Shown here piece by piece: positions 14,300 to 22,422 of a stretch of DNA of 38,166 nt. The notes under the pieces are model-generated. The model did no database searches. It saw only the letters and a list, made by a program, of their open reading frames with translations, and had not been told where the DNA came from. How positions within the stretch are numbered: the first letter of the stretch is position 1; every line of letters starts with the position of its first letter. The position numbers and the translations under genes are program-made. Source of the stretch: a virus. The DNA is taken from IMG/VR virus record IMGVR_UViG_3300017709_000009, positions 1 through 38,166 of that record; one strand, 5' to 3'.

Positions 14300-14547
14300 T
14301 GGAAATTATAATAGGAATATTAGTAGCACTTTTAATAGTAGCTGGCTTTGCACTTCGTAATCTCGTAAAGAAAAACGAAATATTAGAGGACTTTATATCA
14401 AAACAAAGCGAAGCTATTGATTATTGTGATAAAAGATTAAAGCAAATAGATGATAAAGGATCATTTATTGCTGATGATGAGGTAGGTTGGTTTTTTACCG
14501 AACTTGGGAATATACAGGAGGCACTAAATGAATTTCGCCTTCGCTAA
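14299..14547 (+). CDS. Membrane-anchored small protein
   Basis: 82 residues. An N-terminal membrane anchor (about 2-20, EIIIGILVALLIVAGFALR) is followed by a charged helix and the segment FIADDEVGWFFTELGNIQEALNEF, which looks like a conserved binding helix. The start overlaps the HD-fold gene stop by one base (TAATG), and the sigma factor gene begins 5 bases after it. I do not recognise a family. It probably tethers a partner to the inner membrane. Confidence 0.6.
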   Translation: MEIIIGILVALLIVAGFALRNLVKKNEILEDFISKQSEAIDYCDKRLKQIDDKGSFIADDEVGWFFTELGNIQEALNEFRLR

Positions 14548-14552
14548 CTTAC

Positions 14553-15245
14553 ATGCCCCGAAAAAAAAGCAAAAGACTGTATTTTACAGAGGATACCGAA
14601 CTAGCAATTGTAGAATATTTAGCTAGTGAAGATCAAAGTGAAAGAAATAAAATCTACAATTCAAGGATCCATTATTCCTTTTATAAATTAGCTGAAAATC
14701 TTATTCATACTTTTAAGTTTTATTATACTGAGGTTGAAGACTTAGAGGATTTAAAACATGAAGTTGTAACATTTCTGTTAGAAAAATTACATTATTTTAA
14801 AGTTGGGAAAGGAAAAGCTTTTTCTTATTTTAGTATAGTAGGAAAAAATTATCTTATATTATATAATAATAAGAATTATGCTAAAAAGAAAGCTAAAGTA
14901 GATTTACTAGAAGCTGATACTGATAATGGTGTATTAAACACTATGGAAAATAAAGAAAGGCTAAAAGAAAAAGTAGAATTTTTAGACCTTTTTATAGATA
15001 AAGTTGATCGTAAATTGCATGTTATTTTTAATAAACAGGATGATTTAAAAGTAGCTGATGCGGTCTTAACTCTTTTTAAAAAAAGAGAATCTTTAGAAAT
15101 ATTTAACAAAAAAGCACTTTATATTTATATTCGTGAGATTACGGGATGTGATACACCTGCTATTACTAAAGTAACTAAGGTCCTTAAAAAATATTATATT
15201 AAGGCCTATGGACAGTGGGAATCTGGAAAACCAATAGTTCTATAA
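14553..15245 (+). CDS. T4 gp55-like late-transcription sigma factor
   Basis: 230 residues. The N-terminal half follows the sigma-70 region 2 layout of T4-type late sigma factors: YFTEDTELAIVEYLASED, IHYSFYKLAENLIHTFKFYY (about 37-56), DLEDLKHEVVTFLLEKL and GKAFSYFSIVGKNYLI, then the basic YNNKNYAKKKAK. The C-terminal half is helical and unlike region 4 of host factors. It would redirect host RNA polymerase to late promoters with sliding-clamp and co-activator proteins, which are not in this window. It lies directly before the tail module. TATATTTAT elements near the following late genes are candidate targets. Confidence 0.8.
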   Translation: MPRKKSKRLYFTEDTELAIVEYLASEDQSERNKIYNSRIHYSFYKLAENLIHTFKFYYTEVEDLEDLKHEVVTFLLEKLHYFKVGKGKAFSYFSIVGKNYLILYNNKNYAKKKAKVDLLEADTDNGVLNTMENKERLKEKVEFLDLFIDKVDRKLHVIFNKQDDLKVADAVLTLFKKRESLEIFNKKALYIYIREITGCDTPAITKVTKVLKKYYIKAYGQWESGKPIVL

Positions 15246-15249
15246 CTCA

Positions 15250-15258
15250 TATATTTAT
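15250..15258 (+). promoter_or_regulatory. TATATTTAT element before tail module
   Basis: TATATTTAT lies only 4 bases before the ATG at 15263 and just after the sigma factor stop. If used as a promoter, transcription would have to start at or within the next gene, so it may serve the genes downstream of it. Confidence 0.25.
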
Positions 15259-15262
15259 TATT

Positions 15263-15625
15263 ATGAGTAACCCACTTGATATATTATTATTTAATGGAAA
15301 AACATCATCTGATGTATTTAAGGAAATATACGATAATAGTAAGAAAAAAGATAAACAAATAAATTCTTTAATTGCTGAGTTAAAACCCTTAATACAAAAT
15401 ATAGGAGATGCCCCAGTAGTAGTTCCTCTTATTAAAGAATATTTAGAAGTAAGTGTTAAAAATGATGAACATCTTATAAAGATGATGGCGGTCATTCAAA
15501 GAATGCAAAACAATAATGGTTCTAGTGGGGGTGATTCATTACTAACAGATGAAGAACTTAAACAACTTCAACAAATAGCAGAAGAAGTAGCAACTGATGG
15601 CAAGAAACCAACTACAAAGTCTTAA
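15263..15625 (+). CDS. Small phage protein preceding baseplate genes, function unknown
   Basis: 120 residues from ATG 15263 (MSNPLDILLFNG). An upstream in-frame ATG at 15215 would overlap the sigma gene by 31 bases and add an unlikely N-terminus, so I chose 15263. The protein is helical (YDNSKKKDKQINSLIAELKP, then IKEYLEVSVKNDEHLIKMMA), with a Gly/Ser linker (NNNGSSGGD) and a short C-terminal helix. Its last 29 bases also encode the N-terminus of the baseplate spike protein in another frame. A role in baseplate assembly is suggested by position only. Confidence 0.65.
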   Translation: MSNPLDILLFNGKTSSDVFKEIYDNSKKKDKQINSLIAELKPLIQNIGDAPVVVPLIKEYLEVSVKNDEHLIKMMAVIQRMQNNNGSSGGDSLLTDEELKQLQQIAEEVATDGKKPTTKS

Positions 15626-17279
15626 AGGACAATCTTTTAATGGAACTGTTACTTCTCCCAATACTCCTTCTATTTTTATAGGAAGGGTTTTTGATATTAT
15701 ATTAGATGATAAACATCCATTTTTTTCTAAAAAATTAAATGGGTTTGATTCGTCTTACATAGGATGTGTTTTTTGGGGGTCTCTTGCATTAAAAGAGGGG
15801 AAAAAAGAAATAGACCCATTAACTCTTAATATAGCTAAACCTTATTTTAATTCGTTTTCTTATTTTCCTATAAAAAATGAAATTATAAGTTTAATATTAG
15901 CTCCTAATAAAAACCATTATGAACAAACCCAGGGCTTTACTTCTAATGCAGAATATTATTACTTTCCCCCTGTAAATATTTGGAATAGTAGTGGATATAA
16001 TCCTTTACCATTAGATAGTGATACTAAAACTAAAGGCAAAAAAGTTAATCAATATATTAATAGTATTAATAATATTAATATCCAGCAGGAAGAAACACAA
16101 ATTGATTTAGGACAATATATAAACGAAGATAAAGTATCTAATACAAAAAATATGGTTCCTTTTGAGGGAGATATGATTTTAGAAGGCCGATTTGGTAATA
16201 GTATTAGATTTGGGTCATCTAATCCTCGTGGAAAAAATGCTTGGTCTGAAAATGATAGCGAAGGAGAACCCATTACTATTATATCTAATGGTCAAACTAA
16301 TAATGGCGATATAATTGTAGAAGATATAAATAATGATGCAAGTTCAATATATCTAACCTCAAATCAAAATATATCTAATATTTCTTTATCTACCAATAAT
16401 TTTAAAAGTCTAAATGCTAATTTTAATGAATTAGAAAGCGCAAATAATACTATTAAATCATATGGGTTAAGCGAAATCCCTAATACTAACAGTATTGGGT
16501 ATAATGAAACTTCTATTGAAAACGAAACAGGACCCGATGACCAATCCAATGATAGAGACGATATTGGTTCTCCTGAAGAATATACAGGTCCAGAAGAATT
16601 AACTAAATACCCGGGATTATATGAAGATAATTCTAGGGGATTAAGAGAAGTATATGCTATACCTCAAAGATTTACCCAAAGAAATGGTCTTAGATTTGTT
16701 ACTGATTTACTTATTAATCCCCTTATGGAAATGTTATTAGCCGCTGAAACAGAGGGGGTTACTCTTACAGTTAATAGTGGATTTAGACCTCCTATTAATA
16801 ATATAATAGATAAAGATGGGAAAATTGTAGGTACAAGCCAAAAAGATTTGAGAGTACAAAATTTAAAAAATAAATTTAAAGAAAAATTAGCTGAACCATG
16901 GTTATATAGAACAACAGTCACATCTCCCTTTACTCTTAATGACATATCATATAATATAGGGGATACTTATACGTTAAGTCCTCAAAAAACACACTTCTCT
17001 CCTTTAACAGCACCCTCGTATACCTCAGGTCATGGAGCTTCTACCGCAATAGATTTTCAAACAGGTGGTGGGAATAATTCTAAATTTGATTGGTTATGTT
17101 TTAATGGATGGAAATATGGATTTATAAGAGTTGTAGCATCTGAATCTTGGCATTTTAAGTATTCCCCAAGTCAGGCTAAAAATGGTCCAACAGCTGTATT
17201 ACCATATACTTATGGTAGTGATAAGAATAATTGGAACGATGTATTTGGACCTAATGAACCTAATTGGAATATAGTATAA
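15597..17279 (+). CDS. Baseplate spike/hub protein (gp5-like) with M15 peptidase domain
   Basis: 560 residues. The N-terminal part (SLKGQSFNGTVTSPNTPSIF onward) and the central VPFEGDMILEGRFGNSIRFG, then SIYLTSNQNI, match the spike/hub proteins of marine T4-like phages. The C-terminal third is a zinc D,D-peptidase (M15/VanY type): SGFRPP near 391, SGHGASTAID (477-486) with H479 and D486, and ESWHF (516-520) with E516 and H519. The enzyme would cut peptide cross-links of peptidoglycan during tail penetration, replacing the lysozyme domain of T4 gp5. It begins inside the previous gene, and its TAA overlaps the next ATG. Confidence 0.85.
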   Translation: MARNQLQSLKGQSFNGTVTSPNTPSIFIGRVFDIILDDKHPFFSKKLNGFDSSYIGCVFWGSLALKEGKKEIDPLTLNIAKPYFNSFSYFPIKNEIISLILAPNKNHYEQTQGFTSNAEYYYFPPVNIWNSSGYNPLPLDSDTKTKGKKVNQYINSINNINIQQEETQIDLGQYINEDKVSNTKNMVPFEGDMILEGRFGNSIRFGSSNPRGKNAWSENDSEGEPITIISNGQTNNGDIIVEDINNDASSIYLTSNQNISNISLSTNNFKSLNANFNELESANNTIKSYGLSEIPNTNSIGYNETSIENETGPDDQSNDRDDIGSPEEYTGPEELTKYPGLYEDNSRGLREVYAIPQRFTQRNGLRFVTDLLINPLMEMLLAAETEGVTLTVNSGFRPPINNIIDKDGKIVGTSQKDLRVQNLKNKFKEKLAEPWLYRTTVTSPFTLNDISYNIGDTYTLSPQKTHFSPLTAPSYTSGHGASTAIDFQTGGGNNSKFDWLCFNGWKYGFIRVVASESWHFKYSPSQAKNGPTAVLPYTYGSDKNNWNDVFGPNEPNWNIV

Positions 17280-17740
17280 TGGTATCTCCTAATCAATATC
17301 AAGGAAAACAAGTAATAATTACTTCAGATAGGTTATTATTTAATAGTAGGGAGGATTCCTTGCTTACTTCTAATGGTCATGTAGTTTTTAGTACTAATAA
17401 GGATTTTCATTTTAATACTGATGATCTTAATAATGGTAAATTTGCAGTAAACAGTGCTAAAATTCATTTAGGTATTATAAAAGACAGTAATCCTGGATTA
17501 GCTAATAACCCTGCAGTAAAGGGCAAAGAATTAGAAGATTTACTAGAAGGGTTATTAAACCACCTTAATACTCTATACACAGCAGTTTTACCATTGTTAA
17601 ATGGGTTAACTACTGTACCTGGGGCACCAACAGTTCCCAGCCCTTCAAACCCGGCATTAATATCACCTCTTATAAGTGAATTAAATACTTTAAAGGCACG
17701 GATTAAGACAATTAAAAGTAATAATGTTTACATAAAATGA
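17279..17740 (+). CDS. Baseplate hub-associated structural protein
   Basis: 153 residues from ATG 17279 (MVSPNQYQGKQVIITSDRL), which overlaps the previous TAA by one base; an in-frame ATG at 17264 would overlap by 16 bases and is less likely. The N-terminal strands QVIITSDRLLFNSREDSLLTS and VVFSTNKDFHFN look like spike beta-helix repeats. The C-terminus is a helix-Pro-rich-helix (LEGLLNHLNTLYTAVLPLL, then SPLISELNTLKARIKTIKS). Position directly after the spike gene suggests it extends or caps the spike. Confidence 0.65.
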   Translation: MVSPNQYQGKQVIITSDRLLFNSREDSLLTSNGHVVFSTNKDFHFNTDDLNNGKFAVNSAKIHLGIIKDSNPGLANNPAVKGKELEDLLEGLLNHLNTLYTAVLPLLNGLTTVPGAPTVPSPSNPALISPLISELNTLKARIKTIKSNNVYIK

Positions 17741-18582
17741 CTGAATCATTTAAAACTACTATATCGTCTATGGTTAGAAAAACTAATGAGATTAGAAATA
17801 AAACTTATTATTTTTCAGAAATAGTACCTTTTGTTGATGGACAAATTACTACAAATATCCCTAGAATGGGGGTTGTTGGTGCTATATTATCTTCAACCAT
17901 TGAAACCGAAGCTGAACTTTTAAGTCTCCAAAATAAATTTATAAAAATTAAAAGGGACTGTCATAAGTTAGAATCACAACTATTTAAATACCAAGGGGAT
18001 GTTCAAAATATATTAAATACAACTAACCTAATTAGAACTAGATTAAATAACCTATACTCACTTATAAATACATTATCCCAAACAGTCCCTTTTATTAGAA
18101 ATATCGTAAGGTTAGCTAGAGGAATTATAGCTTTACAAGTATCAGTTCCGGTTGCCGGGGGTAATGTTTCAGGTGCTCTTATAATAAAACAAAAAGAAAT
18201 TATTGATAGGGTATTAGCCAAATTAGAAGAAATATTAGCACTACAAAAAGTATTTAATAGTGTTGCTGGTCCTTTGATAGTAGTAGCTGAAGAAGTAGAT
18301 GAAATTTTAATACCAGTATCTAATAAATTATCAGAATTAGGTGTAATTTTGGCCGCAAGGTGTAGAGATATTGATCTTTTACTTCTTCAAGTATTAGCTC
18401 AATCTAATGTAAATAATGATCCTAATCTTGTTGTTACTTCTGATGGTACACCTACTTTTAATATTATTTCTAATTTTGATATAGAAAGAGTAATAGATAA
18501 TTTAGAAATATCTTCAAAACCTAAATTTATTGAATATCTTCGTGAAAATGGTAACACTGGATATCAAATAACTAAAAATTAA
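17737..18582 (+). CDS. Helical structural protein of the tail/baseplate
   Basis: 281 residues, almost entirely helical with heptad patterns (LLSLQNKFIKIKRDCHKLES, then RTRLNNLYSLINTL). A hydrophobic Gly/Val-rich middle (LQVSVPVAGGNVSGALII, about 132-149) could be a membrane-interacting loop. It overlaps the preceding gene by 4 bases (ATGA). No family is recognised. Position between the spike and gp25 implies a hub or tail-tip role. Confidence 0.6.
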   Translation: MTESFKTTISSMVRKTNEIRNKTYYFSEIVPFVDGQITTNIPRMGVVGAILSSTIETEAELLSLQNKFIKIKRDCHKLESQLFKYQGDVQNILNTTNLIRTRLNNLYSLINTLSQTVPFIRNIVRLARGIIALQVSVPVAGGNVSGALIIKQKEIIDRVLAKLEEILALQKVFNSVAGPLIVVAEEVDEILIPVSNKLSELGVILAARCRDIDLLLLQVLAQSNVNNDPNLVVTSDGTPTFNIISNFDIERVIDNLEISSKPKFIEYLRENGNTGYQITKN

Positions 18583-18591
18583 TATATTTAT
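18583..18591 (+). promoter_or_regulatory. TATATTTAT element, candidate late promoter
   Basis: TATATTTAT immediately follows the previous stop codon and lies 15 bases before the ATG at 18607, followed by TAAAAACTAATAATT. Spacing is like that at 10814 and 28536. Confidence 0.35.
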
Positions 18592-18606
18592 TAAAAACTA
18601 ATAATT

Positions 18607-18960
18607 ATGAAAGCTAAACAATTTGAAAAATTTATTAGAACAGTTGTGCGTGAAGAGATAGATTCTGCTTTACGTAGAGAAATTTCCTTTTTAAAAGAAG
18701 AACTTTTATCTTCCCCTACTAAACCTATTAATAATAGGGGAAATGTAGAAGAATTTAGAAACAAATTAAGAGAACAGGTAGCTCCTCCTCCTAATTTTAA
18801 CACAGGAGATAATACTTTAGACTCTTTACTCCAAGAAACTGCAACTACCCCTTCTTGGGAAGATAAAATGGCTGCTAATGATCCTGTAACTCAATTTATA
18901 AATAAAGATTACAGACCCGTTATGGACGCGATAGAAAAGAAAAAAGACTATAGACCCTAA
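18607..18960 (+). CDS. Small phage protein upstream of gp25-like gene
   Basis: 117 residues. An N-terminal amphipathic helix (AKQFEKFIRTVVREEIDSAL) continues into a charged helix and then a Pro/Asn-rich flexible half ending KKKDYRP. The DYRP tetrapeptide occurs twice near the C-terminus (NKDYRPVMD and KKDYRP). Its stop overlaps the gp25-like start (TAATG). No known family; probably a baseplate assembly component by position. Confidence 0.6.
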   Translation: MKAKQFEKFIRTVVREEIDSALRREISFLKEELLSSPTKPINNRGNVEEFRNKLREQVAPPPNFNTGDNTLDSLLQETATTPSWEDKMAANDPVTQFINKDYRPVMDAIEKKKDYRP

Positions 18961-19382
18961 TGGCTATTATTAAAAAAACAGGATATAGAATAGATCCCCT
19001 AGACCTTAATACACGTAAGGCTTTAGGGGTAAAAGTTCCATTTAATAAAAAAAATATTTTTGATTTTAATTATACTACTAAAGATCAAATTAAATCTAAT
19101 TTAATTAACTTACTTTTAACATCTCCCGGGGAACGTTTTCATGAACCTACTTATGGTGTAGGATTAAGAGATTATTTATTTGAACAAAGTACTGATGATT
19201 TTAATAGTAAAATTTCTAGGCTTAAACAATATATTAACCAAAAAATTGGGGTACATATACCCCAAATAAGATTAAATAATCTAAAAGTATCACCTATTAA
19301 AGATAATAATAATTTATTAATTAACTTAAGTTATACCATATTATTAGATAATGATACTAATCAAATATCCCTACAATTATAA
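18960..19382 (+). CDS. Baseplate wedge protein, gp25-like
   Basis: 140 residues, close to T4 gp25 (132). The family core is clear: IKSNLINLLLTSPGERFHEP (about 45-64), then TYGVGLRDYLFEQ. Gp25-like proteins share the lysozyme-like wedge fold and form the base on which the sheath is initiated. The start overlaps the previous stop and the stop overlaps the next start (TAATG at 19380-19384), giving a tightly coupled wedge operon. Confidence 0.92.
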   Translation: MAIIKKTGYRIDPLDLNTRKALGVKVPFNKKNIFDFNYTTKDQIKSNLINLLLTSPGERFHEPTYGVGLRDYLFEQSTDDFNSKISRLKQYINQKIGVHIPQIRLNNLKVSPIKDNNNLLINLSYTILLDNDTNQISLQL

Positions 19383-21271
19383 TGGCTTATTCTAAAATAA
19401 ATAATACCCCACAAAAAGATATAAAATATCTTAATAAAAATTACAACCAATTAAAACAAAATTTAATTGAGTTTAGTAAAAATTATTTTCCTGATCAATT
19501 TAATGATTTTTCGGAAAGTAACCCGGGTATGATATTCTTAGAATTAGCAGCTTACGTGGGCGATGTATTATCCTTTTATACTGATACTCAAATTCAGGAA
19601 ACCTTTATAGAAACTGCTCAGGAAAAAACTAACCTTTTAGCATTAGCATATACTTTAGGATATAAACCTAATATATCATCCCCTTCTACTACTGAATTAG
19701 ATTTATTTATAGAAATTCCTGCTAAGGGTAATTCCCCTTATGCCCCAGATTATGACTATGCTATAACTATTAATAAAAATTCATCTTTTTTAACTACTGC
19801 AGGGGGGAATGGTACATCATTTTTAATAGAAGGTGATGTAAATTTTCAAACTAGTTCTTCTTTATCACCCACCTCAGTTACAATTCACCAGTTAAATGGT
19901 AGTAATCCAGAATATTATCTTCTTAAAAAAACCGTAAAAGCTATTTCGGCTGAATTAAAAACCAAATCTTTTGAAATAGGTAATGCACAAAGATTCCTAA
20001 CCTTAGAATTAAATGACACTAATATTATAGGTATAGAATCCATAGTTGATAGTGATGGTAATAATTGGACTGAGGTTCCTTATTTAGCACAAGAAACCAT
20101 ATTCGAACAGGTACCTAATATTGAAGCTAATAATCCTAACTTAAAACAATATGGTAATGATACTCCTTATCTATTAAGGTTAAAAAAAGTACCTAAAAGA
20201 TTTGTAACTAGATATACTTCTAACAATATATTACAAATTCAATTTGGTGCTGGTATCAGTGGAAACGCTGATGAAGAAATAGTTCCTAACCCAGATAATA
20301 TTGGTTTAGGAGTTAGAGATGGAAGATCTTTAATAGATTTTGCATATGATCCTTCTAATTTTCTTTATACTAAAGCCTATGGTGAGCCTCCTTCTAACAC
20401 AACCTTAACCATAACCTATTTAATAGGTGGTGGAATTTCATCTAACATAGACACTGGTATTATAACTCGAAAAGGTGTAGTTAATACTAGTTCTAATCAA
20501 GGAAATTTAACCCAATCTACATTAGATGATGTAGTAAGTTCAATAGCAGTTAATAACCCTATCCCTGCTACTGGGGGTGGGCCTGGTGATTCTTTAGAAG
20601 ATATAAGACTAAATGCTGCTGCTAATATGGCAGCCCAATTAAGAACCGTATCTAAAGAAGATTATATTATAAGAACTTTAAGTATGCCCCAAAGATTAGG
20701 TAGTATATCTAAGGCGTATGTTATTAAAGATGATCAAATTACTGCTGATTCATCTGCCCGTATAGAAAATCCTAATGGTTTAAATTTATTTGTGCTAGGA
20801 TTAAATAAAAATAAACAACTTACTACTATTAATGCCGCTACTAGACAAAATTTAATAACATATCTGGAACAATATAGAATGTTAACAGATTCTATTAATA
20901 TTAAGGATGCAGCTATAATTAATTTTAATGTTGATTTTGAAATAACTGCTTTTAAAGATTTTAATAATAATAAAGTAATTTTAGAGTGTATACAATCACT
21001 TAAAAATTATTTTGACATAGATAACTGGCAAATTAATCAGCCTATTATTATTAATGAGGTATATAACGTTATAGGTAAAGTACCTGGTGTTCAAAACGTA
21101 GAATATGTTAGTATTAATAATAAAGCAGGAATATCCTTAGGATATTCACCGTATTCATATGACTTTGATTCAGCAACTATAAATAATGTTATATATCCCT
21201 CTCTTGATACTAGTATTTTTGAATTAAAATATCCTAACTCTGATATAAAAGGTAGAGTAACTAATTATTAA
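19382..21271 (+). CDS. Baseplate wedge protein, gp6-like (baseplate J family)
   Basis: 629 residues, near the length of T4 gp6 (660). The N-terminal ESNPGMIFLELAAYVGDVLS and FYTDTQIQETFIETAQEKTN with LGYKP (about 43-98) are diagnostic of gp6/gpJ-like wedge proteins. Further along come an AGISG segment, a typical GGGISSNIDTG turn, NAAANMAAQLRTVSKEDY (domain I of the family) and a C-terminal segment with GKVPGVQNVEYVSI. These proteins form the iris ring that links the wedges and triggers contraction. Confidence 0.9.
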   Translation: MAYSKINNTPQKDIKYLNKNYNQLKQNLIEFSKNYFPDQFNDFSESNPGMIFLELAAYVGDVLSFYTDTQIQETFIETAQEKTNLLALAYTLGYKPNISSPSTTELDLFIEIPAKGNSPYAPDYDYAITINKNSSFLTTAGGNGTSFLIEGDVNFQTSSSLSPTSVTIHQLNGSNPEYYLLKKTVKAISAELKTKSFEIGNAQRFLTLELNDTNIIGIESIVDSDGNNWTEVPYLAQETIFEQVPNIEANNPNLKQYGNDTPYLLRLKKVPKRFVTRYTSNNILQIQFGAGISGNADEEIVPNPDNIGLGVRDGRSLIDFAYDPSNFLYTKAYGEPPSNTTLTITYLIGGGISSNIDTGIITRKGVVNTSSNQGNLTQSTLDDVVSSIAVNNPIPATGGGPGDSLEDIRLNAAANMAAQLRTVSKEDYIIRTLSMPQRLGSISKAYVIKDDQITADSSARIENPNGLNLFVLGLNKNKQLTTINAATRQNLITYLEQYRMLTDSINIKDAAIINFNVDFEITAFKDFNNNKVILECIQSLKNYFDIDNWQINQPIIINEVYNVIGKVPGVQNVEYVSINNKAGISLGYSPYSYDFDSATINNVIYPSLDTSIFELKYPNSDIKGRVTNY

Positions 21272-21273
21272 TT

Positions 21274-22422
21274 ATGGCATATTATTTTTTATTTCCTGAA
21301 AAGGATACAACAATATATTCACATCCTAATAGACAAGACCTTAATACAGGTATTGTAGAAAATTTAGAATTAACTTCTGAAAAGGGGATTACTAATAATC
21401 TATATTATCCTTCAAGATTTTTAGTCCAATTTAAAGATTCTGAAATAAATGATATTATTAATAATAAAACTAACGGATCAATTTCAGCAGATTTAAAAAT
21501 ATTTTCTACTGAATTTAGCAAAAATATACCCCAAACCCAAACATTAGAAATATATGCTATTTCCCAATCATGGACTAATGGCACTAACAGATATAATGAA
21601 AATCCTAACTTTAATAATATAACTAGCAATGGGTGTTCTTGGTTATATAGTGACAATGGTACAGATAAAACCTCTTGGACTACTTCATCTTTTAATACTG
21701 GAACTACAGGTAGTTTTAGTGGTAGTGATAAAGGAGGAGGTGTATGGTATACAGGAAGTGGATTTGAATATAATCAAACATTTAATTTAGTAAATGATTT
21801 TGATATAAATGTTAATATAACAGATACTGTACTAAAACATTATTCATCATCTCACCTATCGTCAAATTACCCTAATGGAATTCCTAATAACGGGTATATT
21901 ATAAAAAAAGAAAACGACATATTTAATAATTCTACAGATCAAGGTACTTTAAAATACTTTTCATTAGATACTAATACTATTTTTTCACCTGCTTTAGCTA
22001 TTAAATGGGATGATTCAAGTTATGTAACAAGTAGTGGGGCTACAATATTAAATAGTGGTAAATTACAAATAAACATTAATAATAATAGGAAAGAATACAA
22101 ACAAAGTGAAGAAAAAACATTTAGAATTAGTTCTAGAAAACAATATCCTACAAGAACTTTTACTACATCTTCAAATTACTTAGATATTAATTACCTAACT
22201 ACATCTTCTTATTATAGTATAGAAGATTACTCTTCTAAGGAAGTAATTATACCCTTTGATACTAACTATACAAAATTAAGCGCAGATTCTGAAGGTATGT
22301 ATTTTAAAATATATATGAACGGATTACAACCCGAAAGATATTATAAAATCCTTATAAGGCATGATAACAATGATGGTATTGCCATATATGATGATAATTA
22401 CTATTTTAAAGTAACTAGGTAA
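21274..22422 (+). CDS. Baseplate/tail structural protein with DNRLRE-like domain
   Basis: 382 residues, beta-rich. The N-terminal half reads DTTIYSHPNRQDLNTGIVEN, SRFLVQFKD and LEIYAISQSWTNGT. This order (tip of first strand, fiber-exposed strand, then SW.NGT) resembles the DNRLRE beta-sandwich common in surface proteins. The C-terminal half has an immunoglobulin-like pattern ending ERYYKILIRHDNN and YYFKVTR. It sits between gp6 and a glycine-rich tail protein, as a wedge-periphery protein would. The DNRLRE comparison is by eye. Confidence 0.7.
   Translation: MAYYFLFPEKDTTIYSHPNRQDLNTGIVENLELTSEKGITNNLYYPSRFLVQFKDSEINDIINNKTNGSISADLKIFSTEFSKNIPQTQTLEIYAISQSWTNGTNRYNENPNFNNITSNGCSWLYSDNGTDKTSWTTSSFNTGTTGSFSGSDKGGGVWYTGSGFEYNQTFNLVNDFDINVNITDTVLKHYSSSHLSSNYPNGIPNNGYIIKKENDIFNNSTDQGTLKYFSLDTNTIFSPALAIKWDDSSYVTSSGATILNSGKLQININNNRKEYKQSEEKTFRISSRKQYPTRTFTTSSNYLDINYLTTSSYYSIEDYSSKEVIIPFDTNYTKLSADSEGMYFKIYMNGLQPERYYKILIRHDNNDGIAIYDDNYYFKVTR

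Noticed and set aside
17264-17278. Upstream start for the hub-associated gene
   Set aside because: The one-base TAATG overlap at 17279 matches the pattern of its neighbours and the N-terminus is more plausible.
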